Below, in pieces: positions 16,590-24,844 of a stretch of 64,000 nt of DNA. The stretch covers positions 1 to 64,000 of the forward strand of contig JAPOHD010000003.1 in the NCBI GenBank assembly GCA_026671195.1, given 5' to 3'. The stretch comes from Draconibacterium aestuarii. Its GTDB lineage: Bacteria; Bacteroidota; Bacteroidia; Bacteroidales; Prolixibacteraceae. Within the stretch, counting starts at the first letter, position 1; each line of letters begins with the position of its first letter. A program made the translations under genes and the position numbers. The notes below the pieces were generated by a model. The model saw only the letters and a list, made by a program, of their open reading frames with translations. It made no database searches and was not told the origin of the DNA.

Positions 16590-17576
16590 TTAGTTGACCG
16601 ATGGAGTAACAACAAATTTGCGGAATTCCACCGGCCCGTGATCTCCCTGAATCATAAATGGTCCGGGTTCTCCTTCTTTGCTGTCGAGCGATCCACCTGT
16701 AATTCCCGGGATAGGACGATTGGAAATCACTTCTGTTCCATTGAGTACAACAGTAACGTGGCGACCAACCAATGTTACTTCGTAAGTCTGCCATTCTCCT
16801 GGTTTTTTAGCTGCATTAACCGCTGGTGCGATAAAACCGTAAATACCACCTAAACTTACGAGATCAGTTCTTCCTTTTGAATCTTCAATTTGAAGTTCAT
16901 GACGGCCACGAAGGTAAATTCCACTGTTACTTCCTTCAGGATACCTGAATTCTACACTGAGTTTGAAATCGTTAAATTTTTGGTTGGAGATTAGATTACC
17001 ACCCGATTCGGTGTTAACCATTACACCATCTATCATTTGAAATTTGCAGTTCTCCGGAATTATCCATCTGTCCATGTTTTCGGTAATCAGATTTACGGGA
17101 TTACCCCAAATGGGCGGATTTTTTCTTTCCAGCGACGGAGCCCGAACACCTGTCCATTCCAATTTATTACCATTGAGCATTTGATAACCCGAAAGCTTAT
17201 CGTCTTTTAAAGTAAATTCAAAATAAAGATCATCAATATCCATCCATTGAGGAGGAATTGTGAAATTATATTTATCCTCACTGGCAGAATAGTGTATTTC
17301 TGCAATTGGTCTTGCACTACCTTCGTATCCAACGTAGTATCCAACAAGAGTGGAAAAGCCCGATAATTTTACCTGAAGCCATCCAGGGAAGCCATCTGAA
17401 GCCATTAATCCGTGTCGGAAAAGCCCAAGATTCTCTATCTGTTTATCAGTCATATTTATGGTAAGATCCCACTTGCCAATTAATGGCGAGTCACTTTCAA
17501 CGCGCTGTGCCTGCGCAGGAACGAAACTAATTAAAGTAAAAACAATTAATAAAAGGAACGCTTTTAGTTTTTTCAT
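16590..17576 (-). CDS. exported DUF1080 (3-keto-disaccharide hydrolase-type) protein
   Basis: The 328-residue product starts with a Sec signal peptide (MKKLKAF, cleavage near AQA at 22-24). The first half (about 30-145) is a beta domain seen in front of some DUF1080 proteins. The second half (about 165-328) is the concanavalin-like DUF1080 domain: FKLSVEFRYPEGSNSGIYLRG in pieces, HELQIED, PGEWQTYEVTL and the final HGPVEFRKF. Characterised members hydrolyse 3-keto-glycosides. It acts in the periplasm or on the surface and stands alone, whereas its distant relative at 30713 is within a sugar operon. The start gives a normal signal peptide. Confidence 0.78.
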   Translation of the reverse strand: MKKLKAFLLLIVFTLISFVPAQAQRVESDSPLIGKWDLTINMTDKQIENLGLFRHGLMASDGFPGWLQVKLSGFSTLVGYYVGYEGSARPIAEIHYSASEDKYNFTIPPQWMDIDDLYFEFTLKDDKLSGYQMLNGNKLEWTGVRAPSLERKNPPIWGNPVNLITENMDRWIIPENCKFQMIDGVMVNTESGGNLISNQKFNDFKLSVEFRYPEGSNSGIYLRGRHELQIEDSKGRTDLVSLGGIYGFIAPAVNAAKKPGEWQTYEVTLVGRHVTVVLNGTEVISNRPIPGITGGSLDSKEGEPGPFMIQGDHGPVEFRKFVVTPSVN

Positions 17577-18070
17577 CGTATATCTATTTTGATTAGTAAA
17601 ATGACAATTTTGTTTTTAGAAATACAAAGCTACTTAAAAACTGTATTGGATTAAAATCCTTACACCCAATTTATCCATTAAAAAACATTCTTATTCCGGA
17701 CGCATTTTGAGCTGTTTGTATTATTCTCGTTTCAAAAAAACAGGCATAAAAAAAGGTCAACCGAAACTGATTGCCCCTTTTGCTCCCCTGACAGTTGGTA
17801 GTTGCAACTTAAATTTGGAAAAAGGTTGTAATAAGAATCATTACAAAACACATTAAAAAATCGTTCAAAGCAGCTACAAGAGGGGTAAGTAATGTCAAAT
17901 ACGTTTTTTTTAGCGTAGCGAAGATTTTTGCATGAAAATGGAAATCCAACGAATTTTACGGGTGATGATCCCCCGAAGGCTCACAACACGATGAACCTCA
18001 TTGATCTTATTCAAAAGCGGCAAAAAAGATAGTATTACCAGGGGACAGCAAACAATAAACTATCGTTTTT
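17577..18070. other. intergenic region, 494 b
   Basis: This is the upstream region of the DUF1080 gene. It holds copy C of the tRNA-Asn-tail repeat (17748-17811). A GC-rich patch around 17955-17995 (GATCCCCCGAAGGCTC) could be a decayed element. No gene is supported. Confidence 0.4.
17748..17811 (-). repeat. tRNA-Asn-tail repeat, copy C
   Basis: An imperfect hairpin (AAAAGGTCAA with TTGCCCCTTTT) is followed by GCTCCCCTGACAGTTGG and AGTTGCAACT, matching the consensus of the family in order and spacing. Confidence 0.6.
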
Positions 18071-18340
18071 TTACAATTCCTTCACCTTTGCAATTAATTT
18101 ATCAAGGCGGGCTCTTATTGCAGGGTAGCTCATTTTATATATACCGTTTAAACGCTGCGGACTGCCGTTGCTTTTTACAAAATCCAACATAAGTTGCTGT
18201 TCTTCGTGTGTTAACGTTAAAATGGCAGGAAGCACGTAATTGCCTTCTATTTTTGTTTCGCACTTGGGGCAATGCAGGTGCGAAACATGCAGTGCCTGCC
18301 GACAACTGGGGCACGAAAGAGGGAGATTCTGCTCGGTCAT
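18071..18340 (-). CDS. DUF2089-family zinc-ribbon/HTH protein
   Basis: This 89-residue protein carries a four-cysteine zinc ribbon (Cys10, Cys13, Cys24, Cys27: CPSC and CPKC) followed by KIEGNYVLP and a helix-turn-helix-like region (LNGIYKMSYPAIRARLDKLI). This is the standard DUF2089 layout of about 90-120 residues, a probable DNA-binding regulator. DUF2089 genes are often followed by a membrane-protein gene, but here the gene is alone. The start Met precedes TEQNLPLSC without a strong ribosome site. Confidence 0.85.
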   Translation of the reverse strand: MTEQNLPLSCPSCRQALHVSHLHCPKCETKIEGNYVLPAILTLTHEEQQLMLDFVKSNGSPQRLNGIYKMSYPAIRARLDKLIAKVKEL

Positions 18341-18502
18341 AAGTCAATTGTGTTTATTTGCGATTAAAGTTAGGGTAAAATGTAATATAAACCTAAGTGC
18401 TGTTATAGAAAATATGTGTTTTAGTTCGTTTTATATTAATTCTAAATCAATACAGATACATTTGGTTAATTTAATTATTTGTCTAGTTTTTGTATTAATT
18501 AT
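18341..18502. other. upstream AT-rich region
   Basis: This is the upstream flank of the DUF2089 gene, very AT-rich, leading into the 21-bp periodic stretch. No gene or RNA is seen. Confidence 0.3.
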
Positions 18503-18649
18503 TCCAATTTTTAAATGGCCATCTCCCATTTGATATATTATTAATCCCATACGGTAAATAACCGTTCCCATTTTTTATACCATCATTCCCATTGTTATTT
18601 TAAGTAATGCCGTTAATATATTTATTAATGCCTTTAAAATTCGTTTAAA
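18503..18649 (-). repeat. 21-bp periodic repeat, relic of a heptapeptide-repeat gene
   Basis: TCCCAT recurs at 18524, 18545, 18566 and 18587, exactly 21 bases apart, and weaker units extend the phase from 18503 to 18649. Read on the minus strand the unit is seven codons with a loose G-I-N-x-x-x-N pattern (GINKYIN, GNDGIKN, GINNISN), ending in WNN and a stop, with one TAA interrupting it. The stretch stops about 18 bases before the 200-bp repeat at 18667. The best reading is the decayed 3' end of a gene encoding heptad repeats. Confidence 0.5.
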
Positions 18650-18666
18650 TCGTGTTTGAAAGGTGC

Positions 18667-18866
18667 AATAAAGAAAATTCTTGAAGTTGACTATCCCCGT
18701 GGCAGAGCCAAGGGGTATTACGCCAACTTCATTTCAGCTAAAACGCTGAAAACCGAATTTTCTTTATTTTACCCCTCTGTCAGCCTTAAAGGCTGCCATC
18801 TCCCCTCAACAGGTGAGAAAAAGCGGAACCCCGAGGCAAAGCCTCGGGGAATTATTCAGATTAAAA
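18667..18866. repeat. 200-bp dispersed repeat with 14-bp inverted ends, copy 1
   Basis: The first 102 bp are bounded by AATAAAGAAAATTC and its exact inverse GAATTTTCTTTATT (18755-18768). Inside is a hairpin CCCCGTGGCAGAGCCAAGGGG, followed outside the inverted ends by GTCAGCCTTAAAGGCTG-type and CCCCGAGGC-AAA-GCCTCGGGG hairpins. A nearly identical copy in the same orientation is at 24637-24835. It codes for no protein that I can support and looks like a non-autonomous mobile or REP-type element. Confidence 0.8.
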
Positions 18867-19016
18867 AGTTTTTCAGGATTTCCCCAGAACCATTCATAAA
18901 AAACAGAAGATTCAACAGGAGATAAAATATACGGAGACCAAACCACATTCCCGACGTTCGGGTTATACGGTAAAAATTCTTCAGCAGAATCATTCAATGC
19001 AAAGTTATACCAATTC
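18867..19016 (-). pseudogene. unidentified gene fragment cut by the 200-bp repeat
   Basis: On the minus strand an open stretch of about 50 codons reads NWYNFALNDSAEEF, then PYNPNVGNVVWSPYI, then FYEWFWGNPEKLF, which has the composition of a real protein. It is preceded by an in-frame TAG and has no ATG start. Its 3' end runs into the repeat at 18866, where the frame continues with repeat-encoded residues. It looks like an internal piece of a lost gene. I cannot name the family. Confidence 0.3.
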
Positions 19017-19043
19017 TATTTTGAAATGAGACCACCACTGTCA

Positions 19044-19281
19044 GGCTAAAGTTAAAACCGCAATATGCATTAAAAAGTCTATTGCACATTGAAACTACTT
19101 CAAAACAAGGCGCTTCATTCACTTGCTTCAACTCACCAGAACGGTGCTATGCCTCCTCTCAGCAAGTGCTTGTTTTATTGTATTTTCAATGCTCATTACA
19201 ACTCCTTATTGTATAATCTGAGTTAAAGAGATCCCTCGCTTTGCTCGGGATGACACGCTTTTGCGGAATTTAACTTTAGGG
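19044..19281. repeat. inverted-repeat-bounded 238-bp element, possible MITE
   Basis: GGCTAAAGTTAAAACCGC (19044-19061) is matched in inverse orientation by GCGGAATTTAACTTTAGGG (19263-19281). Between them lie no ORF, an internal GCTTGCTTCA..AGCAAGTGCTTG dyad and a GATCCCTCG-CTTTG-CTCGGGAT hairpin. The structure suits a small non-autonomous transposable element. Only one copy is in the window. Confidence 0.4.
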
Positions 19282-19392
19282 AGGGTTGGAGATATTTTTT
19301 CGTCATAGAATAAAGTAGACAATCTATTTTTATCGTAAATTTATATGAGTTAAAACAGAAATATAAATTGTTCATTTTTAAATCCGTAAGCC

Positions 19393-19539
19393 ATGTCAAA
19401 GTTTCATGAAGCTTTAAAAAGTGCTAAAAAAGCTCCCAAAAAAAGTGCAAAAGAAAAGAGACAGGAAAAGAGAGAAAAAAGAGCTATGAAAAATGTAGTG
19501 ATTAATTTTAAAAAAGTTTTTAAAGCAAAGGACAAGTAA
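19393..19539 (+). CDS. small highly basic protein, 48 aa
   Basis: ATG at 19393 opens 48 codons rich in Lys and Arg (SAKKAPKKSAKEKRQEKREK) and ends VFKAKDK. The composition resembles short basic proteins found near stress genes in Bacteroidota, and a similar 41-residue one lies at 47972-48097 in this window. Nucleic-acid binding is plausible from charge alone. The gene is short and isolated, so its reality rests mainly on the coding-like sequence. Confidence 0.5.
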   Translation: MSKFHEALKSAKKAPKKSAKEKRQEKREKRAMKNVVINFKKVFKAKDK

Positions 19540-19923
19540 ATTTTTAATTTGGCAAATAAGAATACGCCAGCTAATATTCTACATCGTTGTGTTGGTATAT
19601 ACCTGCCACACAGTTATAACCTTTTATTCTTTTTGATACTTTCCCGGATTTTGTGCAAGCTCCCATCACATAAAATCGCTATGTCTTTTAAGTAGTGTCC
19701 GACTAAAAAAACAATTATGAAGAAGATTCCCTGCCTGACGGCAGACAGGTTTCGCTTCATTTCCTTACGCTACCAATGACAGATATCATTAAAGCATTCA
19801 ATATGGACAAAGTACAATAATTGCCATTAATAACCTTGTGTTTTGTCAGTAACGAACCGCACAAAACCGATTGAAATATCAGTAAAAAGCAGTAACTTTC
19901 TTATACATTAATACCACTAAGCC
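19540..19923. other. intergenic region, 384 b
   Basis: It contains AAGTAGTGTCCGACTAAAA near 19690, which resembles an insertion-sequence end, and an imperfect palindrome CCTGCCTGACGGCAGACAGG near 19730-19750. A related CTGTCGCCAGACAGG occurs near 59738. No gene is supported. The final part is the upstream region of the beta-barrel gene at 19924. Confidence 0.35.
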
Positions 19924-20463
19924 ATGAAAACAACACTGTTGCGATCGACTCTACTAAAGAGCATTACAATATTCGCCCTGATTGCAATGCTGAGTATTCC
20001 CCTGTTGTTTGGACAGTCCTCTCATCATGGTGATATCGGTGCAGGTGCGGGATTGAGTTATGGTGGATTTGGAACGCGATTTACTTACAGGCCCGTTGAA
20101 CAACTCGGTTTATTTGGCTCGTTAGGATACAACCTGGATGCTCTGGGATATAACCTCGGAGTGCAGTATCATGTGCCATCCCAAAAAAGACTGAGTGCAT
20201 ACCTCACGGGCATGTACGGATACAATACAGTATTGATTGTTGACGCCGTGGTTATGGAAAGCAAAACAACTTATTTTGGCTTTTCAACAGGTGCTGGTAT
20301 TGAATTCAAATTAAAGGAAAAATCATTCCTAAGTGCTGAGTTACTGGTTCCATTTCGGCCCCAAGCCTATAAAGATGCTGTTGATGATCTTGAGTCGATC
20401 AGTTTTGAAATGAAAGACCCCTTGCCAGTAGCATTTTGTATCGGTTATCATTTAAAATTTTAA
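19924..20463 (+). CDS. outer-membrane beta-barrel protein
   Basis: This 179-residue product has a Sec signal peptide with a long hydrophobic core (SITIFALIAMLSIPLLFGQ, cleavage after Q31 or nearby). The mature chain is made of short amphipathic strands (GAGAGLSYGGFGTRFTY, YHVPSQKRLSAYLTGMYGY) and ends FCIGYHLKF with terminal Phe, the usual 8-strand outer-membrane barrel pattern of Bacteroidota. Only 10 bases separate it from the next lipoprotein gene, so the two are probably co-transcribed. No specific role is known. Confidence 0.7.
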   Translation: MKTTLLRSTLLKSITIFALIAMLSIPLLFGQSSHHGDIGAGAGLSYGGFGTRFTYRPVEQLGLFGSLGYNLDALGYNLGVQYHVPSQKRLSAYLTGMYGYNTVLIVDAVVMESKTTYFGFSTGAGIEFKLKEKSFLSAELLVPFRPQAYKDAVDDLESISFEMKDPLPVAFCIGYHLKF

Positions 20464-20473
20464 TCTTAACGAA

Positions 20474-22042
20474 ATGAATCCACGGCTTACTCGCTATGAA
20501 AGCAAACTCGATAAAGGTTTTCTTACACTTGTTATCGTTTGCCTGGGAATATTTCTGAATTCCTGCTTTGAAAATCCTTTCCCTCCGGAGCTCACAACAC
20601 AGCCCATAGAACTTGTTGATGCAGTAACAATAATAAGCGGAGGAAATATAACAGACGATGGCGGTACAGAGATCTTTCAAAAAGGTATCTGTATAAGTTT
20701 CGGCAGTACACCCACACTGCAAGATATTTTCACGCTGGATGGCGTTGGAAATGATAATTTTACAACAACCCTAAACCTGGATCCGGAAAATACTTATTAC
20801 GTTAGGGCCTATGCTATCAATGGCGCTGGTATTGGGTATGGAAATATTTTATCCATCACACTGGATCCACTCCCCTTTACTGAAGCCGTTATTATGGATT
20901 TTGGAGATATCACCGGCAATGAAGCATTTATGAGAGGGCGTATTGAGTCGAATCAGACGGTTATTTCAAGAGGAGCCTGCTGGAGCACTTCGATGAATCC
21001 AACCATCAGTGACAGTAAAACCGAAGCAGGAAGTGGAACCGGAATTTTTGAAACCACAATTACCGGACTTTTACCAGGTACAACGTATTATACGCGTGCT
21101 TATGCTATTGTAAACGATGAAGTTTTTTACAGTAGTAATTATGAATTCACCACCATAGGATTCCCACAACTTACTACCAAACAAATAATCAACGCAGGAA
21201 CCTTCGTAATATCAACCGGGGGCGATATTTTGTCACAGGGTCTCATCCTAAACGCAGGTGTTTGCTGGAGTACTAATCCTTCGCCAACTATTGCTGATAA
21301 CAAAACCGAGGACCAGCTCAATTATTCATCCTTTACCAGTGATCCATATGGGTTATTACCCGCTACTACCTACTATATCCGAAGTTATGCGACCAATATT
21401 GCAGGCACCGGATATGGTAATGAACTTGTAGTTACCATGCCTGAAGCTACAGTTTTTGATCCGGATGGGAATCCTTACTCGTCTGTGACCATTGGAACAC
21501 AGACCTGGTTGGTCGAAAATCTGAGGACTACAAAATATGCCAATGGAGATAATATCCCCAATATAATTGATAATAGTGATTGGCAGAATGCTACATCCGG
21601 AGCCTGGTGCTACAACGAAAATGTTACTGACCTTGAGGTTCCCTATGGCAAATTATATAACTGGTTTGCTGTAACTGACTCCCGTAATGTATGCCCGGCA
21701 GGATGGCACGTTCCGACCGATGAAGAATGGCAAATCCTTATTACATTCTTGGGCGGCAGTGATATGGCAGGCAATAAATTGAAAGAAACAGGAACAGCGC
21801 ATTGGGCGACCAACAACGATTTTGCGACCAACAGCAGTGGATTTACGGCATTGCCGGGAGGAGCTCAGAGTGCGTTCCCCGGATTTTCATATCCTGTTAA
21901 CAGCCTGGGAATGTTCTGGACTGTAACACCTCTTGATGGAGAAAATGCATACGGTTATTATTTATTTGATTCCTATCAATCCATTCACAAACAAGAATAT
22001 ATCAAACAAACCGGGCTTTCAGTGCGATGCATAAAAGATTAA
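20474..22042 (+). CDS. surface lipoprotein with fibronectin-III-like repeats and a FISUMP domain
   Basis: The 522-residue lipoprotein has a lipobox FLNSC (Cys31). Three repeats of about 90-95 residues (about 40-120, 130-225, 230-320) share the pattern GxCWSTS..P...D.KTE and TTYYxRAYA.N..GxxYGN, typical of Bacteroidota fibronectin-III-like tandem domains. Residues about 335-520 form a FISUMP domain (Fibrobacter succinogenes major paralogue): VTIGTQTWLVENLRTTKYA, NWFAV, CPAGWHVPTDEEW, ending GLSVRCIKD. It is probably displayed on the cell surface and may bind a polymer or a partner. It follows the barrel gene by 10 bases. Confidence 0.82.
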   Translation: MNPRLTRYESKLDKGFLTLVIVCLGIFLNSCFENPFPPELTTQPIELVDAVTIISGGNITDDGGTEIFQKGICISFGSTPTLQDIFTLDGVGNDNFTTTLNLDPENTYYVRAYAINGAGIGYGNILSITLDPLPFTEAVIMDFGDITGNEAFMRGRIESNQTVISRGACWSTSMNPTISDSKTEAGSGTGIFETTITGLLPGTTYYTRAYAIVNDEVFYSSNYEFTTIGFPQLTTKQIINAGTFVISTGGDILSQGLILNAGVCWSTNPSPTIADNKTEDQLNYSSFTSDPYGLLPATTYYIRSYATNIAGTGYGNELVVTMPEATVFDPDGNPYSSVTIGTQTWLVENLRTTKYANGDNIPNIIDNSDWQNATSGAWCYNENVTDLEVPYGKLYNWFAVTDSRNVCPAGWHVPTDEEWQILITFLGGSDMAGNKLKETGTAHWATNNDFATNSSGFTALPGGAQSAFPGFSYPVNSLGMFWTVTPLDGENAYGYYLFDSYQSIHKQEYIKQTGLSVRCIKD

Positions 22043-22346
22043 TTTTCGTTAGAACAAAACTTATTGCCCCTGGCCCGGTTTCATTTATTTAGCTAATCCG
22101 ATATGTCTGAAAACAAAAAAAACCTGAAATTCAACGACTTCAAGCTTTTCATTTTTTTCAGATATGTTCTGGCTCCCCAGACAGTTGGAAGTTGCAAGCT
22201 GGTTTGTGAAAATTTATGAATTATCAATTTTTCATCTGAGTTGTATTCAGGAAATGAAACTCCACCAATTCAACGAACGTATTAACTTCAGTAACAGCAA
22301 ATTCATCAAACGAATTCCAACCCAGCCGTAGCAAAAAAACCAAAAA
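22043..22346. other. intergenic region, 304 b
   Basis: A long imperfect dyad pairs ATATGTCTGAAAA (22101-) with TTTTTTTCAGATAT (to 22165) and may end the lipoprotein transcript. Copy D of the tRNA-Asn-tail repeat follows. The rest is the upstream region of the sensor kinase gene. Confidence 0.45.
22160..22216 (-). repeat. tRNA-Asn-tail repeat, copy D
   Basis: TGGCTCCCCAGACAGTTGG, then AAGTTGCAAGCTGGTTTGTG and AAAATTT match copies F and G almost base for base. On the minus strand it contains CTGGGGAGCCA, the exact 3' acceptor strand plus CCA of tRNA-Asn. Confidence 0.75.
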
Positions 22347-24518
22347 ATGAAATACACTCCCGGTAAAGAAATTATCAACCGCATTGATTGTCATCTGGCA
22401 GATCAGCGGCTTGACCCCGAAGCAAAACTCCGAAAGCGCTGGGCGTGGATTTGGATGGTTGTTACCTTTGTGTTTGTTGTTCTCTCTATAGCTGTCACTT
22501 TATTTGTGTGGAATTTATGGCCACTCTCCTGGTTTGGTATTATGTTCCTACTAGGCTACGCTATTGGTTTCCCTGTGTATCGGCGTGCCAGGCGTTTCGA
22601 TTTGGTGATCAACATCCTTTTCACCGTTTTTACAACGGGAGCCATGTTCGCCATGCTTCAAACCGGGGGGTTGACAACCTCGCTGGGTTATGTTTTTATA
22701 GGGATGAATTGCGCCATGGGCTCGATACTGGCCGGAAACCTTCGCTGGACCATTGGTATGTTTATCTGGTATTGTATCACGGTTCTAATCGTAGGAATAT
22801 TTCAACCAGTATTAGCTACTCCGGAATACATTACGCCACATATAAATACAATATCGTTCGTTGGACTTACATTTTGGATCAATTCCTGTATTCTGTTAAT
22901 CGTTATACTTTTTATGAAGGACAAAAGCCGTTATGAAGAAGCAGAAGCTGAAAGACTTCGAAAAATCGACGAGGCTAAAACCAAACTGTTCACCAATGTA
23001 TCGCACGAATTCAGAACACCACTTACCTTAATTCAGGGAATAGCAGAACAATTGGAACAACATCCTGAACGATGGCTGCAGAGTGGTCCGGGAAAAATAA
23101 AAGCTCAAAGCCAGGTCCTACTTCAACTGGTCAACCAAATGCTTGATATCGCCAAAATTGAAGCCAATGAAATGCCACTGGACCTGATAAACGGTGATAT
23201 CAACAGGTTTATCCGTTACCTGGCAGAATCTTTTTACAGCCTCGCAGAAAGTTTACACATCAACCTGATTGTAAGCAACGAAGAAAATCCCGTTTATACC
23301 GATTACGATCCGGACAAACTGATGCATATAATTTCCAACCTTTTGTCGAATGCCTTAAAATTCACTCCGGCGGGTGGACAGATTTACGTAAAGGTTGAAA
23401 AGGGCATAGAGCGCGAAAAAGAAGTAGTTAGAATTATCGTAAAAGATACGGGCAGAGGAATCCCTCAGGATTCGGTCGAAAAGATATTTGAACGGTTTTA
23501 TCATGCTCCCGACAAATACGATCAGATTCCGGGCACCGGATTAGGACTTGCACTCACATCCGAGCTGGTTAAACTGATAAAAGGCAAAATCCGCGTAAAA
23601 AGTGAGGAAGGAAAAGGCGCTGAATTTTCGGTCTCGCTCCCTGTTTTAAAAAACGCAAAAGGGAGTAACGATCACGGAATTTCCGTCATAAATCCGGAGT
23701 TAATCGATGCCGGGATGCCAAAATCAGAGGCCGGCCCTGTTTTCGAAACTAATCGCGAAAAACAGGAAGAGTTGCCGCTGCTGCTGATTGTTGAAGACAA
23801 CAACGATGTGATTGAATATCTTCAGGTAATTCTTGATAAGCACTATAACATAGAACTGGCATCGAACGGAAAAGCCGGGTTTGAAAAAGCCAGAGAAATC
23901 ATTCCGGATATTATTCTTTCGGACGTTATGATGCCGCTGATAGACGGATTCGAGATGCTCAAACAATTGAAGGCTGATATTCGTACCGACCACATTCCGG
24001 TTGTGATTTTAACGGCTCGCGGCGATTTCGACTCCAAACTAACCGGCCTTGAAATTGGAGCCGATCACTACCTGATTAAACCTTTCAATGAAAAAGAGCT
24101 TCTGTTAAAGCTCAACAACCTGCTGGAACTTCGCAAAAAAATGCAAAAACAACTTGGAAGCCTTCCTTTTTCACGAACTGACGAGAACATAAAATACAAG
24201 CAGGAAACCTTGTTTATAAAACGACTAAATACATTGATCGGACATGAATTGCACAACGAAGATTTTGGAATAAATGACATTTGTGAGTCGATGAACATGA
24301 GCCGTGCCCAATTGTACCGAAAATTCAGCGCCCTGACCAATAATTCTGTTGGACATTATCTTCGCTCGTACCGACTGCTGCATGCTAAAACATTACTCGA
24401 GAAACATGGCCGAAACGTAAGCGAGGCAGCCTTTGAATCCGGATTCAGGAATCTTTCCCACTTCAGCACTTGTTTTCATGAGGAATTTGGATTCGCTCCA
24501 AACACCCTTCTACGTTAG
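22347..24518 (+). CDS. hybrid sensor histidine kinase/response regulator with AraC-type DNA-binding domain
   Basis: The 723-residue protein has about six transmembrane helices (34-190), then HisKA with FTNVSHEFRTPL (His220), an HATPase domain (NLLSNALKF 331-339, KDTGRGIP 366-373, GTGLGLAL 396-403), a receiver domain (IVEDNNDV 481-488, phosphoacceptor Asp526 in LSDVMMP) and a C-terminal AraC HTH (630-720, EAAFESGFRNLSHFS). This is the one-protein two-component design of Bacteroidota, but it lacks the large periplasmic beta-propeller of glycan-sensing HTCS proteins, so it probably senses through its membrane domain. Likely targets are neighbouring genes; the exported proteins on either side are candidates. 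All key residues are present. Confidence 0.92.
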   Translation: MKYTPGKEIINRIDCHLADQRLDPEAKLRKRWAWIWMVVTFVFVVLSIAVTLFVWNLWPLSWFGIMFLLGYAIGFPVYRRARRFDLVINILFTVFTTGAMFAMLQTGGLTTSLGYVFIGMNCAMGSILAGNLRWTIGMFIWYCITVLIVGIFQPVLATPEYITPHINTISFVGLTFWINSCILLIVILFMKDKSRYEEAEAERLRKIDEAKTKLFTNVSHEFRTPLTLIQGIAEQLEQHPERWLQSGPGKIKAQSQVLLQLVNQMLDIAKIEANEMPLDLINGDINRFIRYLAESFYSLAESLHINLIVSNEENPVYTDYDPDKLMHIISNLLSNALKFTPAGGQIYVKVEKGIEREKEVVRIIVKDTGRGIPQDSVEKIFERFYHAPDKYDQIPGTGLGLALTSELVKLIKGKIRVKSEEGKGAEFSVSLPVLKNAKGSNDHGISVINPELIDAGMPKSEAGPVFETNREKQEELPLLLIVEDNNDVIEYLQVILDKHYNIELASNGKAGFEKAREIIPDIILSDVMMPLIDGFEMLKQLKADIRTDHIPVVILTARGDFDSKLTGLEIGADHYLIKPFNEKELLLKLNNLLELRKKMQKQLGSLPFSRTDENIKYKQETLFIKRLNTLIGHELHNEDFGINDICESMNMSRAQLYRKFSALTNNSVGHYLRSYRLLHAKTLLEKHGRNVSEAAFESGFRNLSHFSTCFHEEFGFAPNTLLR

Positions 24519-24636
24519 CTCGGATCATATTTGAGACAAAATCAAAAGCATTCGAGACAATTACCAAAGCGCAAGCTTCTACTCTGTAGTAACTTTGATT
24601 ACAGGTTCGTAGCAGAACACATTAGTACTCGAAACC

Positions 24637-24835
24637 AATAAAGAAAATTCTTGCAGTTGACTATCCCCGTGGCAGAGCCAAGGGGTATTACGCCAACTTC
24701 ATTTCAGCTAAAGTGCTAAAAACCGAATTTTCTTTATTCACCCCTCTGTCAGCCTTAAAGGCTGACATCTCCCCTCGGCAGGGGAGAAAAAGCGGAACCC
24801 CGAGGCAAGGCCACGGGGAATTATTCAGATTAAAA
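24637..24835. repeat. 200-bp dispersed repeat with 14-bp inverted ends, copy 2
   Basis: AATAAAGAAAATTC and GAATTTTCTTTATT bound the first part, as in copy 1 (18667-18866), and the rest matches with few substitutions. The last hairpin here is CCCCGAGGCAAGGCCACGGGG, with compensation partly lost. The repeat ends 9 bases before the ATG at 24845, so it occupies the whole near-upstream region of that gene. Confidence 0.8.
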
Positions 24836-24844
24836 TTCAAAACA

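Noticed and set aside
16293-16853. Open frame of 186 codons after the TIR-NACHT gene
   Set aside because: It crosses REP-like hairpins and a terminator, then runs antisense to the DUF1080 gene, and its product has no coherent motif.
18503-18649. CRISPR array or plasmid-like iterons
   Set aside because: The unit is 21 bases with no spacer, and the minus-strand frame explains the period better as heptapeptide repeats.
18656-18925. 89-codon frame through the 200-bp repeat
   Set aside because: It is encoded by hairpin repeats, and its second copy is only the fused upstream part of the frame at 24713. There is no protein-like pattern beyond the repeat.
22347-24518. Full glycan-sensing HTCS regulator
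   Set aside because: It lacks the long periplasmic propeller, so no glycan ligand is claimed.
24713-24844. Longer start for the SnoaL-like lipoprotein
   Set aside because: The extra 44 residues come from the dispersed repeat, and the ATG at 24845 gives a proper lipoprotein signal.
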